A DNA stretch of 64,000 nt from Trueperella bernardiae (GTDB lineage: Bacteria; Actinomycetota; Actinomycetes; Actinomycetales; Actinomycetaceae): NCBI RefSeq assembly GCF_001469025.1, contig NZ_LNIZ01000005.1, positions 62,001 to 126,000 on the forward strand, given 5' to 3'. The position numbers and the translations under genes are program-made. The notes beneath the pieces are model-generated. The model searched no databases and had not been told where the DNA came from. It saw only the letters and a list, made by a program, of their open reading frames with translations. Positions 43,467 to 53,141 of the stretch are shown here, piece after piece. Each line of letters begins with the position of its first letter. The stretch's first letter is position 1.

Positions 43467-44419
43467 TGGCACGCATGGCAGTCACACTCGCACCCATCGT
43501 GCTCATCACCTCCGGCGAACCCGTGTTGGGGGATCGGGCGGTGGCCTCCCTGCGCCGCCAGCTGCGCGCGGCGGATCCGAACACGAACATCGTGGAGATT
43601 GACTCCTCGCAGTACGTGAGCGGCCAGCTCGAGGCCCTGCTCACGCCGTCGCTGTTCGGGGAGCCGCGCGCGATCGTCGTGCCCAACCTCGAGCAAGTCA
43701 ACGCGCCCTTCCAAGATGACCTGCTTGCCTACATCCAGGCCCCGGAGCAGGACTCGGTGCTCGTGCTGCGCCACAACGGGGGCCAACGCGGGAAAAAGGT
43801 GCTCGACGCGCTCAAGGGCAAGGTGCCCACCTACGCCTTTGAGAAGGTCAAGTACCCCAACGACAAGGCGAAGATCGTGGTGCAGGACGTGCGCGATGCG
43901 GGCCGGAAAATGACGTCGGACGCGGTGGACGCGATCGTTGCCGCACTCGGCTCCGACTTGCGCGAACTGCTCTCGGCCGTCAGCCAGCTCCTGAGTGACG
44001 TGAAGGGTACGATCACCGAGGAGGACGTGCGCACCTACTTCGCCGGCCGCGTGGAGGCCACCGCATTCAATGTCGCCGATGCCGTCGTGGCAGGTCGCGC
44101 CGGAAAGGCCGTGGAGCTCGCCCGGCACGCGGTCGCCACCGGCAACTCGCCCGTCGCGATCGTGGGCGCGATCGCTATGAAGCTACGCACGATGGCGCAG
44201 GTGTTGGGTGTGCGCTCGGCCAAGGGCCGGCCCACTCCGAAGCTCAACAACTGGCAGGCCAGCCGCGCCAAGCAGGACCTGCGCGGGTGGTCGGGGGCGA
44301 GCCTGGCGGAGGCGATCCAGGCGATCGCCACAGCGGACGCGGAGGTCAAGGGCCTCTCGCGGGACCCGGAGTACGCGCTCGAGCGGGCCATCGTCACCAT
44401 CTGCGCGCTACGGCAATAG
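43466..44419 (+). CDS. holA: DNA polymerase III, delta subunit
   Basis: This 317-residue clamp-loader subunit has PIVLITSGEPVLGDRAVASL at the N-terminus and 'SLFGEPRAIVVPNLEQ', then the HolA helical collar with AFNVADAVVAGRAGKAVELA and DLRGWSGASLAEAIQAIA. It opens the beta clamp at primer ends. It follows comEC with a TAATG overlap, a gene order common in many bacteria. A second ATG at 43475 is a possible start. Confidence 0.92.
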   Translation: MARMAVTLAPIVLITSGEPVLGDRAVASLRRQLRAADPNTNIVEIDSSQYVSGQLEALLTPSLFGEPRAIVVPNLEQVNAPFQDDLLAYIQAPEQDSVLVLRHNGGQRGKKVLDALKGKVPTYAFEKVKYPNDKAKIVVQDVRDAGRKMTSDAVDAIVAALGSDLRELLSAVSQLLSDVKGTITEEDVRTYFAGRVEATAFNVADAVVAGRAGKAVELARHAVATGNSPVAIVGAIAMKLRTMAQVLGVRSAKGRPTPKLNNWQASRAKQDLRGWSGASLAEAIQAIATADAEVKGLSRDPEYALERAIVTICALRQ

Positions 44420-44512
44420 TGCGCGAGCCCATCGGCAAGAAAGCGACGCACGCCCGCCGAGCGCGGGATATGCTGAAAGAGTCTTTAGCACGTAACGACA
44501 AAAGGAGTGAAG

Positions 44513-46045
44513 TTGCGCATTGGTGTACCACGGGAGTCTGGCGATCAGACTCTGGTCGCCGCTACTCCGGACACAGCGGGAAAGCTGATCAAGCTGGGCT
44601 ACGAGGTTGTCGTTGAACACGACGCCGGTGCCCGGGCCAGCTTCCCCGACTCGCTGTACGAGAGTGCGGGGGCGCGGATTGTCAGCACGGAGGAGGCGTG
44701 GGCAGCGGACATCGTCACGGCGCTCGACGCCCCCGGCCTTGACCGACTCGACCTCATGAAGCACGGCGCGACCTTGATCGCGCGCATGGCCCCCGGCCGC
44801 AACCCCGACATCCTGGAGGCCCTCTCCAGCCGTGGGATCACCGGGTTGGCGATGGACATGGTCCCGCGCATCTCGCGCGCCCAGTCCATGGACGTGCTGT
44901 CCTCCCTGGCCAACGTGGCCGGATACCGGGCCGTGATCGAGGCCGCCCACCACTTCGGCCGGCTGTTCTCCGGCCAGGTGACGGCGGCCGGCAAGGTCGC
45001 CCCCGCCAACGTCTACGTGATCGGTGCGGGCGTTGCGGGCCTGGCCGCGATCGGCACGGCGAACTCGATGGGCGCGATCGTCAGGGCCACCGACGTGCGG
45101 CCCGAGACGGCCGAGCAGGTCGAATCCATGGGCGCCGACTTCGTGGCCATCCCGGTCGCCTCCCAGGAATCCACCGACGGGTATGCGAAGGAGATGGGCC
45201 AGGAGCAGGCGGCCGCTGCCGAAAAGCTGTACGCCGAACAGGCCGCAGTCGCCGACATCGTCATCACCACCGCCGCCATCCCTGGACGCCGCTCACCCGT
45301 GCTGCTCACGGAGGAAACCGTGGCGGGGATGAAGCCGGGCTCCGTCGTCGTCGACATGGGCGCCGCCAATGGCGGCAACGTGGTCGGATCGCGGCCGGAC
45401 GAGGTGGTCGTGACCGCCAACGGCGTGATCATCATCGGCTACGCAGAGCTCGCCGCCCGCCTGCCGGGCCAGTCCTCACAGCTGTACGGGCAGAACATCT
45501 TCAACTTCTTCAAGCTCACCACCCCGGACAAGGACGGCCTGCTCCACCTGGACCTCGATGATGAGATCGTGCGCCAGATGCTCGTCACGCTCGATGACCA
45601 GGTCATGTTCCCGCCGCCGCCCGTGAAGGTCTCGGCCGCCCCGGCGCCGGCACCCGCGCCCGCGCAAGCGGAGGTCGCCCCCGAGGCGCCGAAGGAGAAA
45701 TCCTGGATCGCCAAGCACTGGTGGAAACTTGCCGCCGGCGCCCTGTTCATCTGGCTCATCCTTTCCGCGCCGCCGGGCTCAACCACCCACTTCATGGTGT
45801 TCGCTCTCGCCGTCGTGATCGGCTTCTACGTCATCACCGCGGTCACCCACGCCCTCCACACACCACTCATGTCCGTCACGAACGCGATCTCGGGCATCAT
45901 CGTGGTCGGAGCGCTCCTCCAGGTCGGATCCGACAATGTCGCCGTCCAGATCCTGTCCTTCATCGCCATCGCCGTGGCATCCATCAACATCTTTGGTGGA
46001 TTCCTCGTCACCGAGCGCATGCTCAAGATGTTCCATAGGAGTTGA
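44513..46045 (+). CDS. pntA: NAD(P) transhydrogenase, alpha subunit
   Basis: This 510-residue subunit has the same length as E. coli PntA. It has the NAD(H)-binding domain with [19 protein letters not shown] and [20 protein letters not shown], then an Ala/Pro linker (about residues 375-397) and four hydrophobic segments. TTG 44513 ([10 protein letters not shown]) is chosen because AAAGGAG ends 5 nt upstream; a GTG at 44507 overlaps that site. With PntB it couples the proton gradient to NADPH formation. The pntB ATG is 2 nt past its stop codon. Confidence 0.93.
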   Translation: MRIGVPRESGDQTLVAATPDTAGKLIKLGYEVVVEHDAGARASFPDSLYESAGARIVSTEEAWAADIVTALDAPGLDRLDLMKHGATLIARMAPGRNPDILEALSSRGITGLAMDMVPRISRAQSMDVLSSLANVAGYRAVIEAAHHFGRLFSGQVTAAGKVAPANVYVIGAGVAGLAAIGTANSMGAIVRATDVRPETAEQVESMGADFVAIPVASQESTDGYAKEMGQEQAAAAEKLYAEQAAVADIVITTAAIPGRRSPVLLTEETVAGMKPGSVVVDMGAANGGNVVGSRPDEVVVTANGVIIIGYAELAARLPGQSSQLYGQNIFNFFKLTTPDKDGLLHLDLDDEIVRQMLVTLDDQVMFPPPPVKVSAAPAPAPAPAQAEVAPEAPKEKSWIAKHWWKLAAGALFIWLILSAPPGSTTHFMVFALAVVIGFYVITAVTHALHTPLMSVTNAISGIIVVGALLQVGSDNVAVQILSFIAIAVASINIFGGFLVTERMLKMFHRS

Positions 46046-46047
46046 TC

Positions 46048-47490
46048 ATGAACGACATCGTTGCTTACTACACGTCATGGCAGCTCAGCTTCGAGTCACT
46101 GGCGTACATCGCCGCCGCTCTGCTGTTTATCCTCGCGCTCGCGGGGCTGTCGAAGCAGGCCACGGCCCAGCGCGGTAACCGGCTCGGGATGGTAGGCATG
46201 GGCCTCGTGCTTCTTGCCACCGTCATCCTCCTCATCTCGTTCGCGCAGAAGCAGGCCGTGGTGGCCGCCCTCATCGTGGTCGCGCTCGGCATCGGCGCGG
46301 CCGTGGGTATCCCGCTCGCGCGCAAGGTGGAAATGACCGGCATGCCCGAGCTGATCGCTATGCTCCATTCCTTCGTGGGCCTGGCAGCCGTGCTCGTCGG
46401 CTACAACTCCTTCATCCTGACCCCCGGTTCGGACTCGCCCGACAACGCCTTCCACATGGGCGAGGTGGGCCTGGCGGTGTTCATCGGCGCGGTCACGTTC
46501 ACCGGCTCGATCATCGCCTTCCTCAAGCTCTCGGGCCGAATGTCTGGCAAGCCGCTCACCCTGCCGGGGCGTAACTGGCTCAATCTGGGGGCGATCGTCG
46601 CCTCGCTGGCGCTCATCATCTGGTTCGCCCACACGCGCACCGTGGGGATGGGCATGATCCCGCTGGCATTGCTCACGGTGATCGCGCTCCTGCTCGGCCT
46701 GCACCTCGTGGCCGCAATCGGCGGCGGCGATATGCCGGTGGTCGTGTCGATGCTCAATTCCTACTCGGGCTGGGCCGCCGCGATGGCCGGCTTCACCCTC
46801 GGCAATGACCTGCTCATCATCGTGGGCGCACTCGTAGGCTCCTCGGGCGCCTACCTGTCCTACATCATGTGCCAGGCGATGAACCGCTCCTTCATCTCCG
46901 TGATCCTCGGCGGCTTCGGCTCCGACGGCGCGGTGGCCGAAGAACGCGACTACGGCACGCACCACGAAATCACCGCCCCCGAGGTGGCCGACATGCTGGC
47001 TTCGGCCTCCAAGGTGGTCATCACCCCCGGCTACGGTATGGCAGTGGCCCAGGCTCAATACCCGGTGGCGGACCTCACCCGGCGCCTGCGCGAGGCGGGC
47101 GCGGACGTGTCGTTCGCGATCCACCCCGTGGCGGGCCGACTGCCTGGGCACATGAACGTCCTGCTTGCCGAGGCTAACGTGCCCTACGACATCGTCTACG
47201 AAATGGACGAAGTCAACGACACGCTCTCCGAGGCCGACGTGGTGCTCGTCATCGGCGCAAACGACACGGTCAACCCGTCAGCCGAAGAGCCCGGCTCGCC
47301 GATCGCGGGTATGCCCGTCATCAAGGTCTGGGAGGCGAAGAACGTCATTGTCTTTAAACGCTCCATGGGGAACGCAGGGTATGCCGGCGTGCAAAACCCG
47401 CTGTTCTTCAACGAGAATACCCAGATGCTGCTGGGCGACGCGAAGGACTCGGTGGACCAAATCAACGCCGCGCTCAAGGTGAACGCCTAG
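46048..47490 (+). CDS. pntB: NAD(P) transhydrogenase, beta subunit
   Basis: This 480-residue subunit has about nine N-terminal membrane segments ([40 protein letters not shown]). The C-terminal NADP(H) domain shows [38 protein letters not shown] and [18 protein letters not shown]. Its ATG follows AGGAG by 6 nt. It forms the membrane channel and NADP site of the transhydrogenase with PntA. The following ~300 bases hold two hairpin-forming repeats but no gene. Confidence 0.94.
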   Translation: MNDIVAYYTSWQLSFESLAYIAAALLFILALAGLSKQATAQRGNRLGMVGMGLVLLATVILLISFAQKQAVVAALIVVALGIGAAVGIPLARKVEMTGMPELIAMLHSFVGLAAVLVGYNSFILTPGSDSPDNAFHMGEVGLAVFIGAVTFTGSIIAFLKLSGRMSGKPLTLPGRNWLNLGAIVASLALIIWFAHTRTVGMGMIPLALLTVIALLLGLHLVAAIGGGDMPVVVSMLNSYSGWAAAMAGFTLGNDLLIIVGALVGSSGAYLSYIMCQAMNRSFISVILGGFGSDGAVAEERDYGTHHEITAPEVADMLASASKVVITPGYGMAVAQAQYPVADLTRRLREAGADVSFAIHPVAGRLPGHMNVLLAEANVPYDIVYEMDEVNDTLSEADVVLVIGANDTVNPSAEEPGSPIAGMPVIKVWEAKNVIVFKRSMGNAGYAGVQNPLFFNENTQMLLGDAKDSVDQINAALKVNA

Positions 47491-47512
47491 CGAAAGCGGT
47501 TGTTAAGCCTCC

Positions 47513-47572
47513 GGCAGTCACGCCGTCGTTTCGGGCGGTGAGGCTTCATCCCTCTCCGCCGGCGTGACTGCC
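47513..47572. repeat. Inverted repeat 1 downstream of pntB
   Basis: A 13-bp perfect inverted repeat, GGCAGTCACGCCG (47513-47525) and CGGCGTGACTGCC (47560-47572), encloses 34 bases with their own GGCGG/CCGCC pairing. The 9-mer GCCTCCGGC is also directly repeated at 47507 and 47570. It may be part of the pntB terminator or a small mobile palindrome. Confidence 0.5.
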
Positions 47573-47617
47573 TCCGGCCACTGGGCAAGCTGTTACCCGG
47601 GACCCGTTTGAAATTCC

Positions 47618-47671
47618 TGGACGATTCCGGGGCGATCTCCTCATATACGAAGATCGCCCCGAAATCGTCCA
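47618..47671. repeat. Inverted repeat 2 downstream of pntB
   Basis: Arms of 20 bases (47618-47637 and 47652-47671; TGGACGATT...GGGGCGATC) differ at a single position, which becomes a G-U wobble in minus-strand RNA. The loop is 14 bases. On the plus side it is followed by CTCTTT. It could terminate pntAB or be a separate structured element. Confidence 0.55.
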
Positions 47672-47744
47672 AAGCTCTTTAATTCCAGCTGGCGGGCGTG
47701 GCCCGGCGGGGCCGCGCCCGTAGTTCAGGCCCGGCGGGCACGCA

Positions 47745-47776
47745 AAAGGGCGGCGGACCCCAGTCCGCCGCCCTTT
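47745..47776 (-). terminator. Terminator of rpsT
   Basis: A 14-bp stem AAAGGGCGGCGGAC / GTCCGCCGCCCTTT (47745-47758 and 47763-47776) has a CCCA loop and lies 11 bases past the rpsT stop, ending in TTTT on the minus strand. Confidence 0.85.
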
Positions 47777-47787
47777 CTTCGAGCTAC

Positions 47788-48054
47788 TTAGCCGTTGATC
47801 TTCGCAACGAGCTTGGCGAGCTTCGACTTGCGGTTGGCCGCCTGGTTGCGATGGATAACACCCTTGGAAACAGCCTTATCGAGCTTGCGGGAAGCAACGC
47901 GGAGCGCTTCCTGCGCCTCCTCGGCGTTGCCGGCTGCAGCGGCCTCGCGCGTCTTACGTACGAGGGTACGAACCTCGGTCTTGACGGCCTTGTTGCGAAG
48001 GCGGCGCTTCTCGTTGGTCTTGTTTCGCTTGATCTGGGACTTGATGTTTGCCAC
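47788..48054 (-). CDS. rpsT: 30S ribosomal protein S20
   Basis: This 88-residue basic protein has the S20 sequence pattern [20 protein letters not shown] and ends '[20 protein letters not shown]' near the C-terminus. It binds 16S rRNA in the small subunit. The GTG at 48054 is the family start position, with GAAAGAG about 8 nt upstream. A longer in-frame extension has no family match. It follows holA/pntAB on the opposite strand. Confidence 0.96.
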   Translation of the reverse strand: MANIKSQIKRNKTNEKRRLRNKAVKTEVRTLVRKTREAAAAGNAEEAQEALRVASRKLDKAVSKGVIHRNQAANRKSKLAKLVAKING

Positions 48055-48214
48055 TGATGAACTCTTTCGTTGTGAATGATGGCCCCGAGGGCCGCGGGTC
48101 GGTGAGGGCATGCCATCTTCGGACTGAGGCGTGGGGTGCCCGTGGAAAGAAGATTGGCCGGACCTTTCACCCGACCAGGTTCAAAGTCCAATTGACTACT
48201 TTAGCAAAGCGACC

Positions 48215-48274
48215 GGCGCCGCAAAAGCGAGGCCAGATGCGGTTTGTGGTGCATCTGCTCACGTTTGCGGCGCC
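48215..48274. repeat. Palindromic element, copy 2 (3' of csbD)
   Basis: GGCGCCGCAAA (48215-48225) pairs with TTTGCGGCGCC (48264-48274). Inside it CAGATGC (48234-48240) pairs with GCATCTG (48251-48257), so the 60 bases can form one long two-part hairpin 37 bases past the csbD stop. The inner part and the CGCTTTT tail on the minus strand are shared with the element after tdk at 26.07 kb. Confidence 0.5.
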
Positions 48275-48310
48275 GTGGTGGCTACAGGGGCGTGAGCCCC
48301 GGGGCGTTGA

Positions 48311-48529
48311 CTACTGCTCGTCCTTGTCGCCCTTGATCTTGTCGATCGTGTCGTTGACGAAGCCCTTGGCCTTCTCGCCGGCTTCGGTGGCGGCCTTCTT
48401 CACGTCGGCAACCAGCTGGTCCTTCTTGCCCTCGAACTCGAGGTCCTCGTTGTCAGTGGCCTTGCCGGCGGTTTCCTTGGCCTTGCCGCCCAGGTCCTTG
48501 GCCTTGTTCTTGATGTCATCAAAGCTCAT
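48311..48529 (-). CDS. CsbD-family stress protein
   Basis: This 72-residue, highly charged protein has the CsbD pattern: repeated amphipathic helices with 'KAKDLGGKAKETAGKATDNE' and DTIDKIKGD. CsbD proteins are induced by general stress in many bacteria, but their activity is unknown. It has a good AAGGAGC site upstream and is transcribed alone. Confidence 0.85.
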   Translation of the reverse strand: MSFDDIKNKAKDLGGKAKETAGKATDNEDLEFEGKKDQLVADVKKAATEAGEKAKGFVNDTIDKIKGDKDEQ

Positions 48530-48612
48530 GATTGCTCCTTTAACGTGGGTCCGAAGCGTCTAGCTTCCTTACTCTTTTCATATTAGCGGGCGAACCTTGG
48601 AAAAGTCTGGCA

Positions 48613-49302
48613 TTAGCCGTGGAGTTCCATGAGCGCCTTGACTACGGCGTCGTACCTGGCCCGATCGAGCGTGGCGCCTTCGCGGCGGACTTGGGCCACG
48701 TGCGCGACCAGCAGCCTGTCGAGCCGCACCTCCGACGAGCGCCCGCGCGAGTCCCACGCGCCCGTCCCGATGTCCAGCCACGTGCGGCCTTGGCTGGCCT
48801 CGTAGCGGGTGTAGTCGTCGTGATCCTTGCTCGACATCTGCACGAACACCACGTGCTCCTCGTATCCGGCGAGCACGAGCACGGGCCGGTCCTTGCCACG
48901 CCCGTCGTTCTCGTCGAACGGTACCCACGCCCACACCACCTCGCCCGGGTCGGGGGAGGCGTCGGGGAGCGGGGAGTAGTCGAAGGTGGGAAGGCCGATG
49001 CGCGCAACCGGCCACTCGATGGCGGGCTCGTCAGGCCCGGGCAAGGTGGCGCCCCTGGGCCGCAACTTGGGTCCTGGCGCCGGTTGAGTCGCGTTCTTCT
49101 TCGACGACGCCGTCCTCGCACCTCGCGCACTACCCCCGCCTTGCGCCGTTCCGCGCGATGCTGAACGCCCGCCGCGTCCCGACGTGCCACGGCTGCCGGT
49201 GATCGCGCGGGAGATCTCGTCACCCGCCTTGCGGGCCAGGTCCCGGCCAAGACTCCGGCCGGCCGACTTGGCCGCGCGCCGGAGGGACTCCATGAAAGAC
49301 AC
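48613..49302 (-). CDS. PemK/MazF-family toxin-like protein with a basic low-complexity N-terminus
   Basis: This 229-residue protein has ~85 residues of Ser/Gly/Arg-rich sequence before a PemK/MazF-like domain (about 115-229): PGEVVWAWVPFDENDGRGKD, then RPVLVLAGYEEHVVFVQMSS. MazF-type enzymes cut mRNA, and the RPVLVL strand is the family core. No antitoxin gene is next to it; the upstream gene, 2 nt away, is a PH-domain membrane protein. It may be a domesticated member not acting as a toxin. Confidence 0.7.
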   Translation of the reverse strand: MSFMESLRRAAKSAGRSLGRDLARKAGDEISRAITGSRGTSGRGGRSASRGTAQGGGSARGARTASSKKNATQPAPGPKLRPRGATLPGPDEPAIEWPVARIGLPTFDYSPLPDASPDPGEVVWAWVPFDENDGRGKDRPVLVLAGYEEHVVFVQMSSKDHDDYTRYEASQGRTWLDIGTGAWDSRGRSSEVRLDRLLVAHVAQVRREGATLDRARYDAVVKALMELHG

Positions 49303-49304
49303 GG

Positions 49305-49793
49305 CTACTCGTCCTCGCTCTCGTCAAGCAGCTCGATCAGGGTCACGTGCAAGCGCTCGACCTCGGGCACGTCGTGGAGCGTGACCGGGTTGCCGGCCGA
49401 GGTTTCAAGGATGAGGGTGCCGCAGCCGAACATGTGGTCAATGATGTCGCGCTCGTAGGAGGCGCTCGAAATCCGGGAGAGCGGGATGTCGTGCCCGGTC
49501 TTGTTGAAGATGCCCGTGCGGGTGATGATCCGCCGGTCGGTGACCGTGTACGTGCTGGTCATCCACTGCAGCCACGGGATGACGAACAGGAAGATCGCCA
49601 GTAGCCCAGCCGTAGCGCCGGCGGCCCAGTGCGCCCACGGGCGCACTGAGTCGGGCAGGAAGTAGAGTGCGAGGACCAATGCCACCACCACGACCACCAG
49701 CGCGAGGATATTGCCAAAAATCGCCTTCACGTGCTCGCGCATGTGGCGAATAACGTGCTCGTCGGCGGCTAGGCGCTTCTTGTTAAAACCCAT
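49305..49793 (-). CDS. Bacterial PH-domain membrane protein
   Basis: This 162-residue protein has two hydrophobic helices (about 22-72) followed by a bacterial PH domain: TYTVTDRRIITRTGIFNKTG, DIPLSRISSASYER, TLILETSAGNP. The ATG at 49793 is preceded by GGGGG. Such proteins sit in the membrane with the PH domain in the cytoplasm. Function is unknown. It is 2 nt from the PemK-like gene and follows a membrane-protein gene, so three genes may be co-transcribed. Confidence 0.8.
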   Translation of the reverse strand: MGFNKKRLAADEHVIRHMREHVKAIFGNILALVVVVVALVLALYFLPDSVRPWAHWAAGATAGLLAIFLFVIPWLQWMTSTYTVTDRRIITRTGIFNKTGHDIPLSRISSASYERDIIDHMFGCGTLILETSAGNPVTLHDVPEVERLHVTLIELLDESEDE

Positions 49794-49906
49794 GCCCCCA
49801 TTTTGCCACAAGGCTGGCCGTTCACGACGCCGTCGCCCACTTCGCGCCCGCTGGAGCGGCTCGCCTGAGCGGCCGCCCCGGCACTCCGAGTGCCGGCCAC
49901 CCGGCA

Positions 49907-50545
49907 TTAGAGCCAGATGAAGAGGCTGATGATGGCAAGGAGGGCGATGAACGGCAGGGAGGCGAGGGTGATGCCGGCCGCGAGCACGGTCCAGCGCAGG
50001 TCGTCTTGGAGGTGGGGGACGTTGCCCACCCCGCCCGCCTGGGCGATGGCGGCGCGCTGGGCGGCCTCGAGCCGGGAGAGGAAGGTCTTACGCCGCTGGG
50101 CGGCCTCCCGTTCGGCGTCGGCCTGGCGTTCCCGGGCCCGCAGGCGCTTGACCTCGGCCTCCATGCCCGCCTCGCGGGTGAGGACGTTGCCATATTCGTC
50201 GATGATGATCCCGTCCCCGGAGCTTTGCGAGATTTGGCCCGCGCTCTCGGATCGTTGAGTCTGCTTGGCGTAGCGCGCCCGCACCTTCTCGGTGTACTCG
50301 TTCAGCAGGCGCTCGAGCCGGGAGCGCCGGATCGCGAAGAACACCAGCACGATGCTGAAGACTACGCATGCGCCAAACGGGATCCACGCGCCTGCGCCAC
50401 CTCCGTGCGTGCCGGCTTGCCAGCCGACGAAGGCGAGAAGCGCGTTGCTTGCGGCGGCGAAGGTTACGAGCGCGCGCCCCGGCAGGCGGGTCAGGCGCTC
50501 GATGAGGGGCAGAAAGACGTTGAGGGATCCAGGACCTAGGCTCAT
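49907..50545 (-). CDS. Uncharacterised membrane protein
   Basis: This 212-residue protein has two N-terminal hydrophobic segments (about 24-42 and 51-69), a long charged helical middle (about 72-170, probably coiled coil, with TEKVRARYAKQTQR and EAEVKRLRARERQ) and two C-terminal segments ending LFIWL. I do not recognise a family. It starts 13 bases after the HAD gene's end on the same strand and may be in an operon with it. Confidence 0.65.
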   Translation of the reverse strand: MSLGPGSLNVFLPLIERLTRLPGRALVTFAAASNALLAFVGWQAGTHGGGAGAWIPFGACVVFSIVLVFFAIRRSRLERLLNEYTEKVRARYAKQTQRSESAGQISQSSGDGIIIDEYGNVLTREAGMEAEVKRLRARERQADAEREAAQRRKTFLSRLEAAQRAAIAQAGGVGNVPHLQDDLRWTVLAAGITLASLPFIALLAIISLFIWL

Positions 50546-50558
50546 GGTAGGTATTGTC

Positions 50559-51179
50559 TCACTGCCGCGGCCCGATCATCCCAATAAGTTCGCTGAGGGA
50601 GGCAAGGGTGCCCGGTTGCTTGCCCCGGTGGTCGAGCAGGTAGCCGTCCACCCCGGCGGCGGTGGCGGCCTCCACGTCGATCGGGCGGTCGCCCACGGCG
50701 AGCACGCGGGCCGGGTGGAGACGGTGGCGTTCGATCAGCACCAGGTACATGTCAGGGGAGGGCTTGCGCTCGTAGCCGTCGGGAGCACACACCATGTCGT
50801 CCACCTCGATGCCGTGGGCGGCCAGCAGGTCCTCGGCCGAGCAGCGGTCACGGTGGGTGGCGATGAGGTTGAGCCCACCGGCGTCGCGAACAGCCTCGAG
50901 CACGCGGCGCGCGCCACTCATGAGCGGGGCCGGGCGGGTCTTCCACGATTCCTTGAGTTCGGAGTAGCCGGCATGCAGGGCCTCGAGGTCGGCGTCGTAG
51001 AGCTGGTGGAGCTTGTTCATTGCGTGGTCGATGGAGATCGAGCGCAGGCGGGCCACCTCGGACAGCTGGGCGTTGCTGGGCGCGTCCGTGCGATATCCAA
51101 TCCGCGCGAGCAGGTGGTCGACGGCCGGGTAGGTGTCGATGAGCGTGCCGCCCATGTCCCACAAAATGGAGGTGTACAC
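50559..51179 (-). CDS. HAD-family hydrolase (phosphoglycolate phosphatase-like)
   Basis: This 206-residue protein has HAD motif I as ILWDMGGTLIDTYP, in which the general-acid Asp of DxD is Gly, as in some members. GLNLIATHRD is motif II, and KPSPDMYLVLIER...VLAVGDRPIDVEAA covers motifs III/IV. The cap is helical (class I). The missing second Asp may lower phosphatase activity. It is divergent from lepA, with 102 bases between the two start codons. Confidence 0.78.
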   Translation of the reverse strand: MYTSILWDMGGTLIDTYPAVDHLLARIGYRTDAPSNAQLSEVARLRSISIDHAMNKLHQLYDADLEALHAGYSELKESWKTRPAPLMSGARRVLEAVRDAGGLNLIATHRDRCSAEDLLAAHGIEVDDMVCAPDGYERKPSPDMYLVLIERHRLHPARVLAVGDRPIDVEAATAAGVDGYLLDHRGKQPGTLASLSELIGMIGPRQ

Positions 51180-51281
51180 GCCTCAAGTCTGGCACAGGCC
51201 GCCTAATTTCACACGGCACATTCCCGGTTCCGTGCGGGCGCGCTGGTATCGTTGTCAAAGACTGTTATTCGAAGGAGACTC

Positions 51282-53141
51282 GTGCCCGTTTCTACCTCTG
51301 CCGAGCTGGCCAAGATCCAGCCCGCGTCCACTCCGGCCGCGCAGATTCGGAATTTCTGCATCATCGCCCACATCGATCACGGCAAGTCCACGCTTGCCGA
51401 TCGGATGCTGCAATTGACGGACATCGTCACGGAGCGTGAGATGCGCGCCCAGTACCTTGACCGCATGGATATCGAGCGCGAGCGCGGGATCACGATTAAG
51501 TCCCAGGCGGTGCGCATGCCGTGGTCGGTGGACGGGCAGGCCTACGCGCTCAACATGATCGACACCCCCGGCCACGTGGACTTCGCTTACGAGGTCTCCC
51601 GTTCGCTCGCCGCGTGCGAGGGCGCGATCCTCCTGGTCGATTCGGCGCAGGGCATCGAGGCGCAGACGCTGGCGAACCTGTACATGGCGATCGAGAATGA
51701 CCTGACGATCATCCCCGTCCTCAACAAGATCGACCTGCCGGCCGCGAACCCGGACAAGTACGCCGCCGAGCTCGCCTCCCTCATCGGGTGCGATCCCGAC
51801 GACGTGGTGCGGGTGTCGGGCAAGACGGGCCAGGGCGTGGACGAGTTGCTTGACCGGATCGTGGCCGAGATCCCGGCCCCCACGGGCGACGCCGACGCCG
51901 AGGCCCGCGCCATGATCTTTGACTCGGTCTACGATTCCTACCGCGGCGTGGTGACGTACGTGCGTGTGGTGGATGGCAACCTCACCCCGCGCCAGCGTGT
52001 ACAGATGATGTCCACCCACACCAACCATGAGCTACTCGAGATCGGCGTCATCTCGCCCGAACCGAAGCCGGCCGCCGGACTGGGCGTGGGGGAGGTGGGC
52101 TACCTCATCACGGGTGTGAAGGAGGTGCGCCAGTCGCGCGTGGGCGACACGGTCACGGACGCCCGCAAGCCGGCCGCCGCGCCTCTCTCGGGCTACCGCG
52201 ACCCCAAGCCCATGGTCTATTCGGGCATCTACCCGATCGACGGCTCGGATTACCCGGCCCTGCGTGATGCGCTGGACAAGCTCAAGCTCAACGACGCCGC
52301 CCTTGTCTACGAGCCCGAAAACTCTGTGGCACTCGGCTTCGGCTTTAGGTGCGGGTTCCTCGGCCTGCTCCACCTTGAGATCGTCACAGAGCGCCTCGAG
52401 CGCGAGTTTGACTTGGACCTCATCGCCACCGCCCCCTCGGTTATCTACCGGGTGGTTGCCGAAGGCGGGGCCGAGCATGTGGTGCAAAACCCGTCCGAGT
52501 TCCCGGACGGGAAGATTCAGGCGATTTACGAGCCGCTGGTCAACGCCACGATCCTCACCCCTTCCGACTTCGTGGGCACCACGATGGAGCTGTGCCAGCA
52601 GCGCCGCGGGAACCTGGAGGGGATGGACTACCTGTCCGAGGACCGGGTGGAGTTGCGCTACAAGTTGCCGCTGGCCGAGATCGTCACCGACTTCTTCGAC
52701 CAGCTCAAGTCCCGCACGAAGGGCTACGCCTCCCTCGATTACAAGGAGGAGGGCGAGCAGCAGGCGGACCTGGTCAAGGTCGACATCCTGCTCAACGGCG
52801 AGAAGGTGGATGCCTTCTCCGCGATCGTCCACCGCGACAACGCCTACCACTACGGTGTGGAGATGACCGGCAAGCTCAAGGGCCTCATTCCGCGCCAGCA
52901 GTTCGAGATCCCCGTCCAGGCCGCGATCGGTTCGCGCATTATTGCCCGCGAAACGATCCGGGCCCTGCGCAAGGATATGCTGGCCAAGTGTTACGGTGGC
53001 GATATCTCCCGTAAGCGCAAGCTGCTGGAGAAGCAGAAGGAAGGTAAGAAGCGCATGAAGTCGATTGGGCGCGTGGACGTGCCGCAGGAGGCCTTCGTCG
53101 CAGCCCTGTCCTCCGAGATGCCCGAGTCAAAGAAGAAGTAA
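51282..53141 (+). CDS. lepA: Elongation factor 4
   Basis: This 619-residue translational GTPase has G1 [15 protein letters not shown]3 [12 protein letters not shown] and G4 VLNKIDLP. The LepA-specific C-terminal part shows [20 protein letters not shown] and [22 protein letters not shown]4 acts on stalled or mistranslocated ribosomes. The GTG at 51282 is chosen because GAAGGAG lies 4 nt upstream. It overlaps trmB by one base (TAATG). Confidence 0.97.
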   Translation: MPVSTSAELAKIQPASTPAAQIRNFCIIAHIDHGKSTLADRMLQLTDIVTEREMRAQYLDRMDIERERGITIKSQAVRMPWSVDGQAYALNMIDTPGHVDFAYEVSRSLAACEGAILLVDSAQGIEAQTLANLYMAIENDLTIIPVLNKIDLPAANPDKYAAELASLIGCDPDDVVRVSGKTGQGVDELLDRIVAEIPAPTGDADAEARAMIFDSVYDSYRGVVTYVRVVDGNLTPRQRVQMMSTHTNHELLEIGVISPEPKPAAGLGVGEVGYLITGVKEVRQSRVGDTVTDARKPAAAPLSGYRDPKPMVYSGIYPIDGSDYPALRDALDKLKLNDAALVYEPENSVALGFGFRCGFLGLLHLEIVTERLEREFDLDLIATAPSVIYRVVAEGGAEHVVQNPSEFPDGKIQAIYEPLVNATILTPSDFVGTTMELCQQRRGNLEGMDYLSEDRVELRYKLPLAEIVTDFFDQLKSRTKGYASLDYKEEGEQQADLVKVDILLNGEKVDAFSAIVHRDNAYHYGVEMTGKLKGLIPRQQFEIPVQAAIGSRIIARETIRALRKDMLAKCYGGDISRKRKLLEKQKEGKKRMKSIGRVDVPQEAFVAALSSEMPESKKK

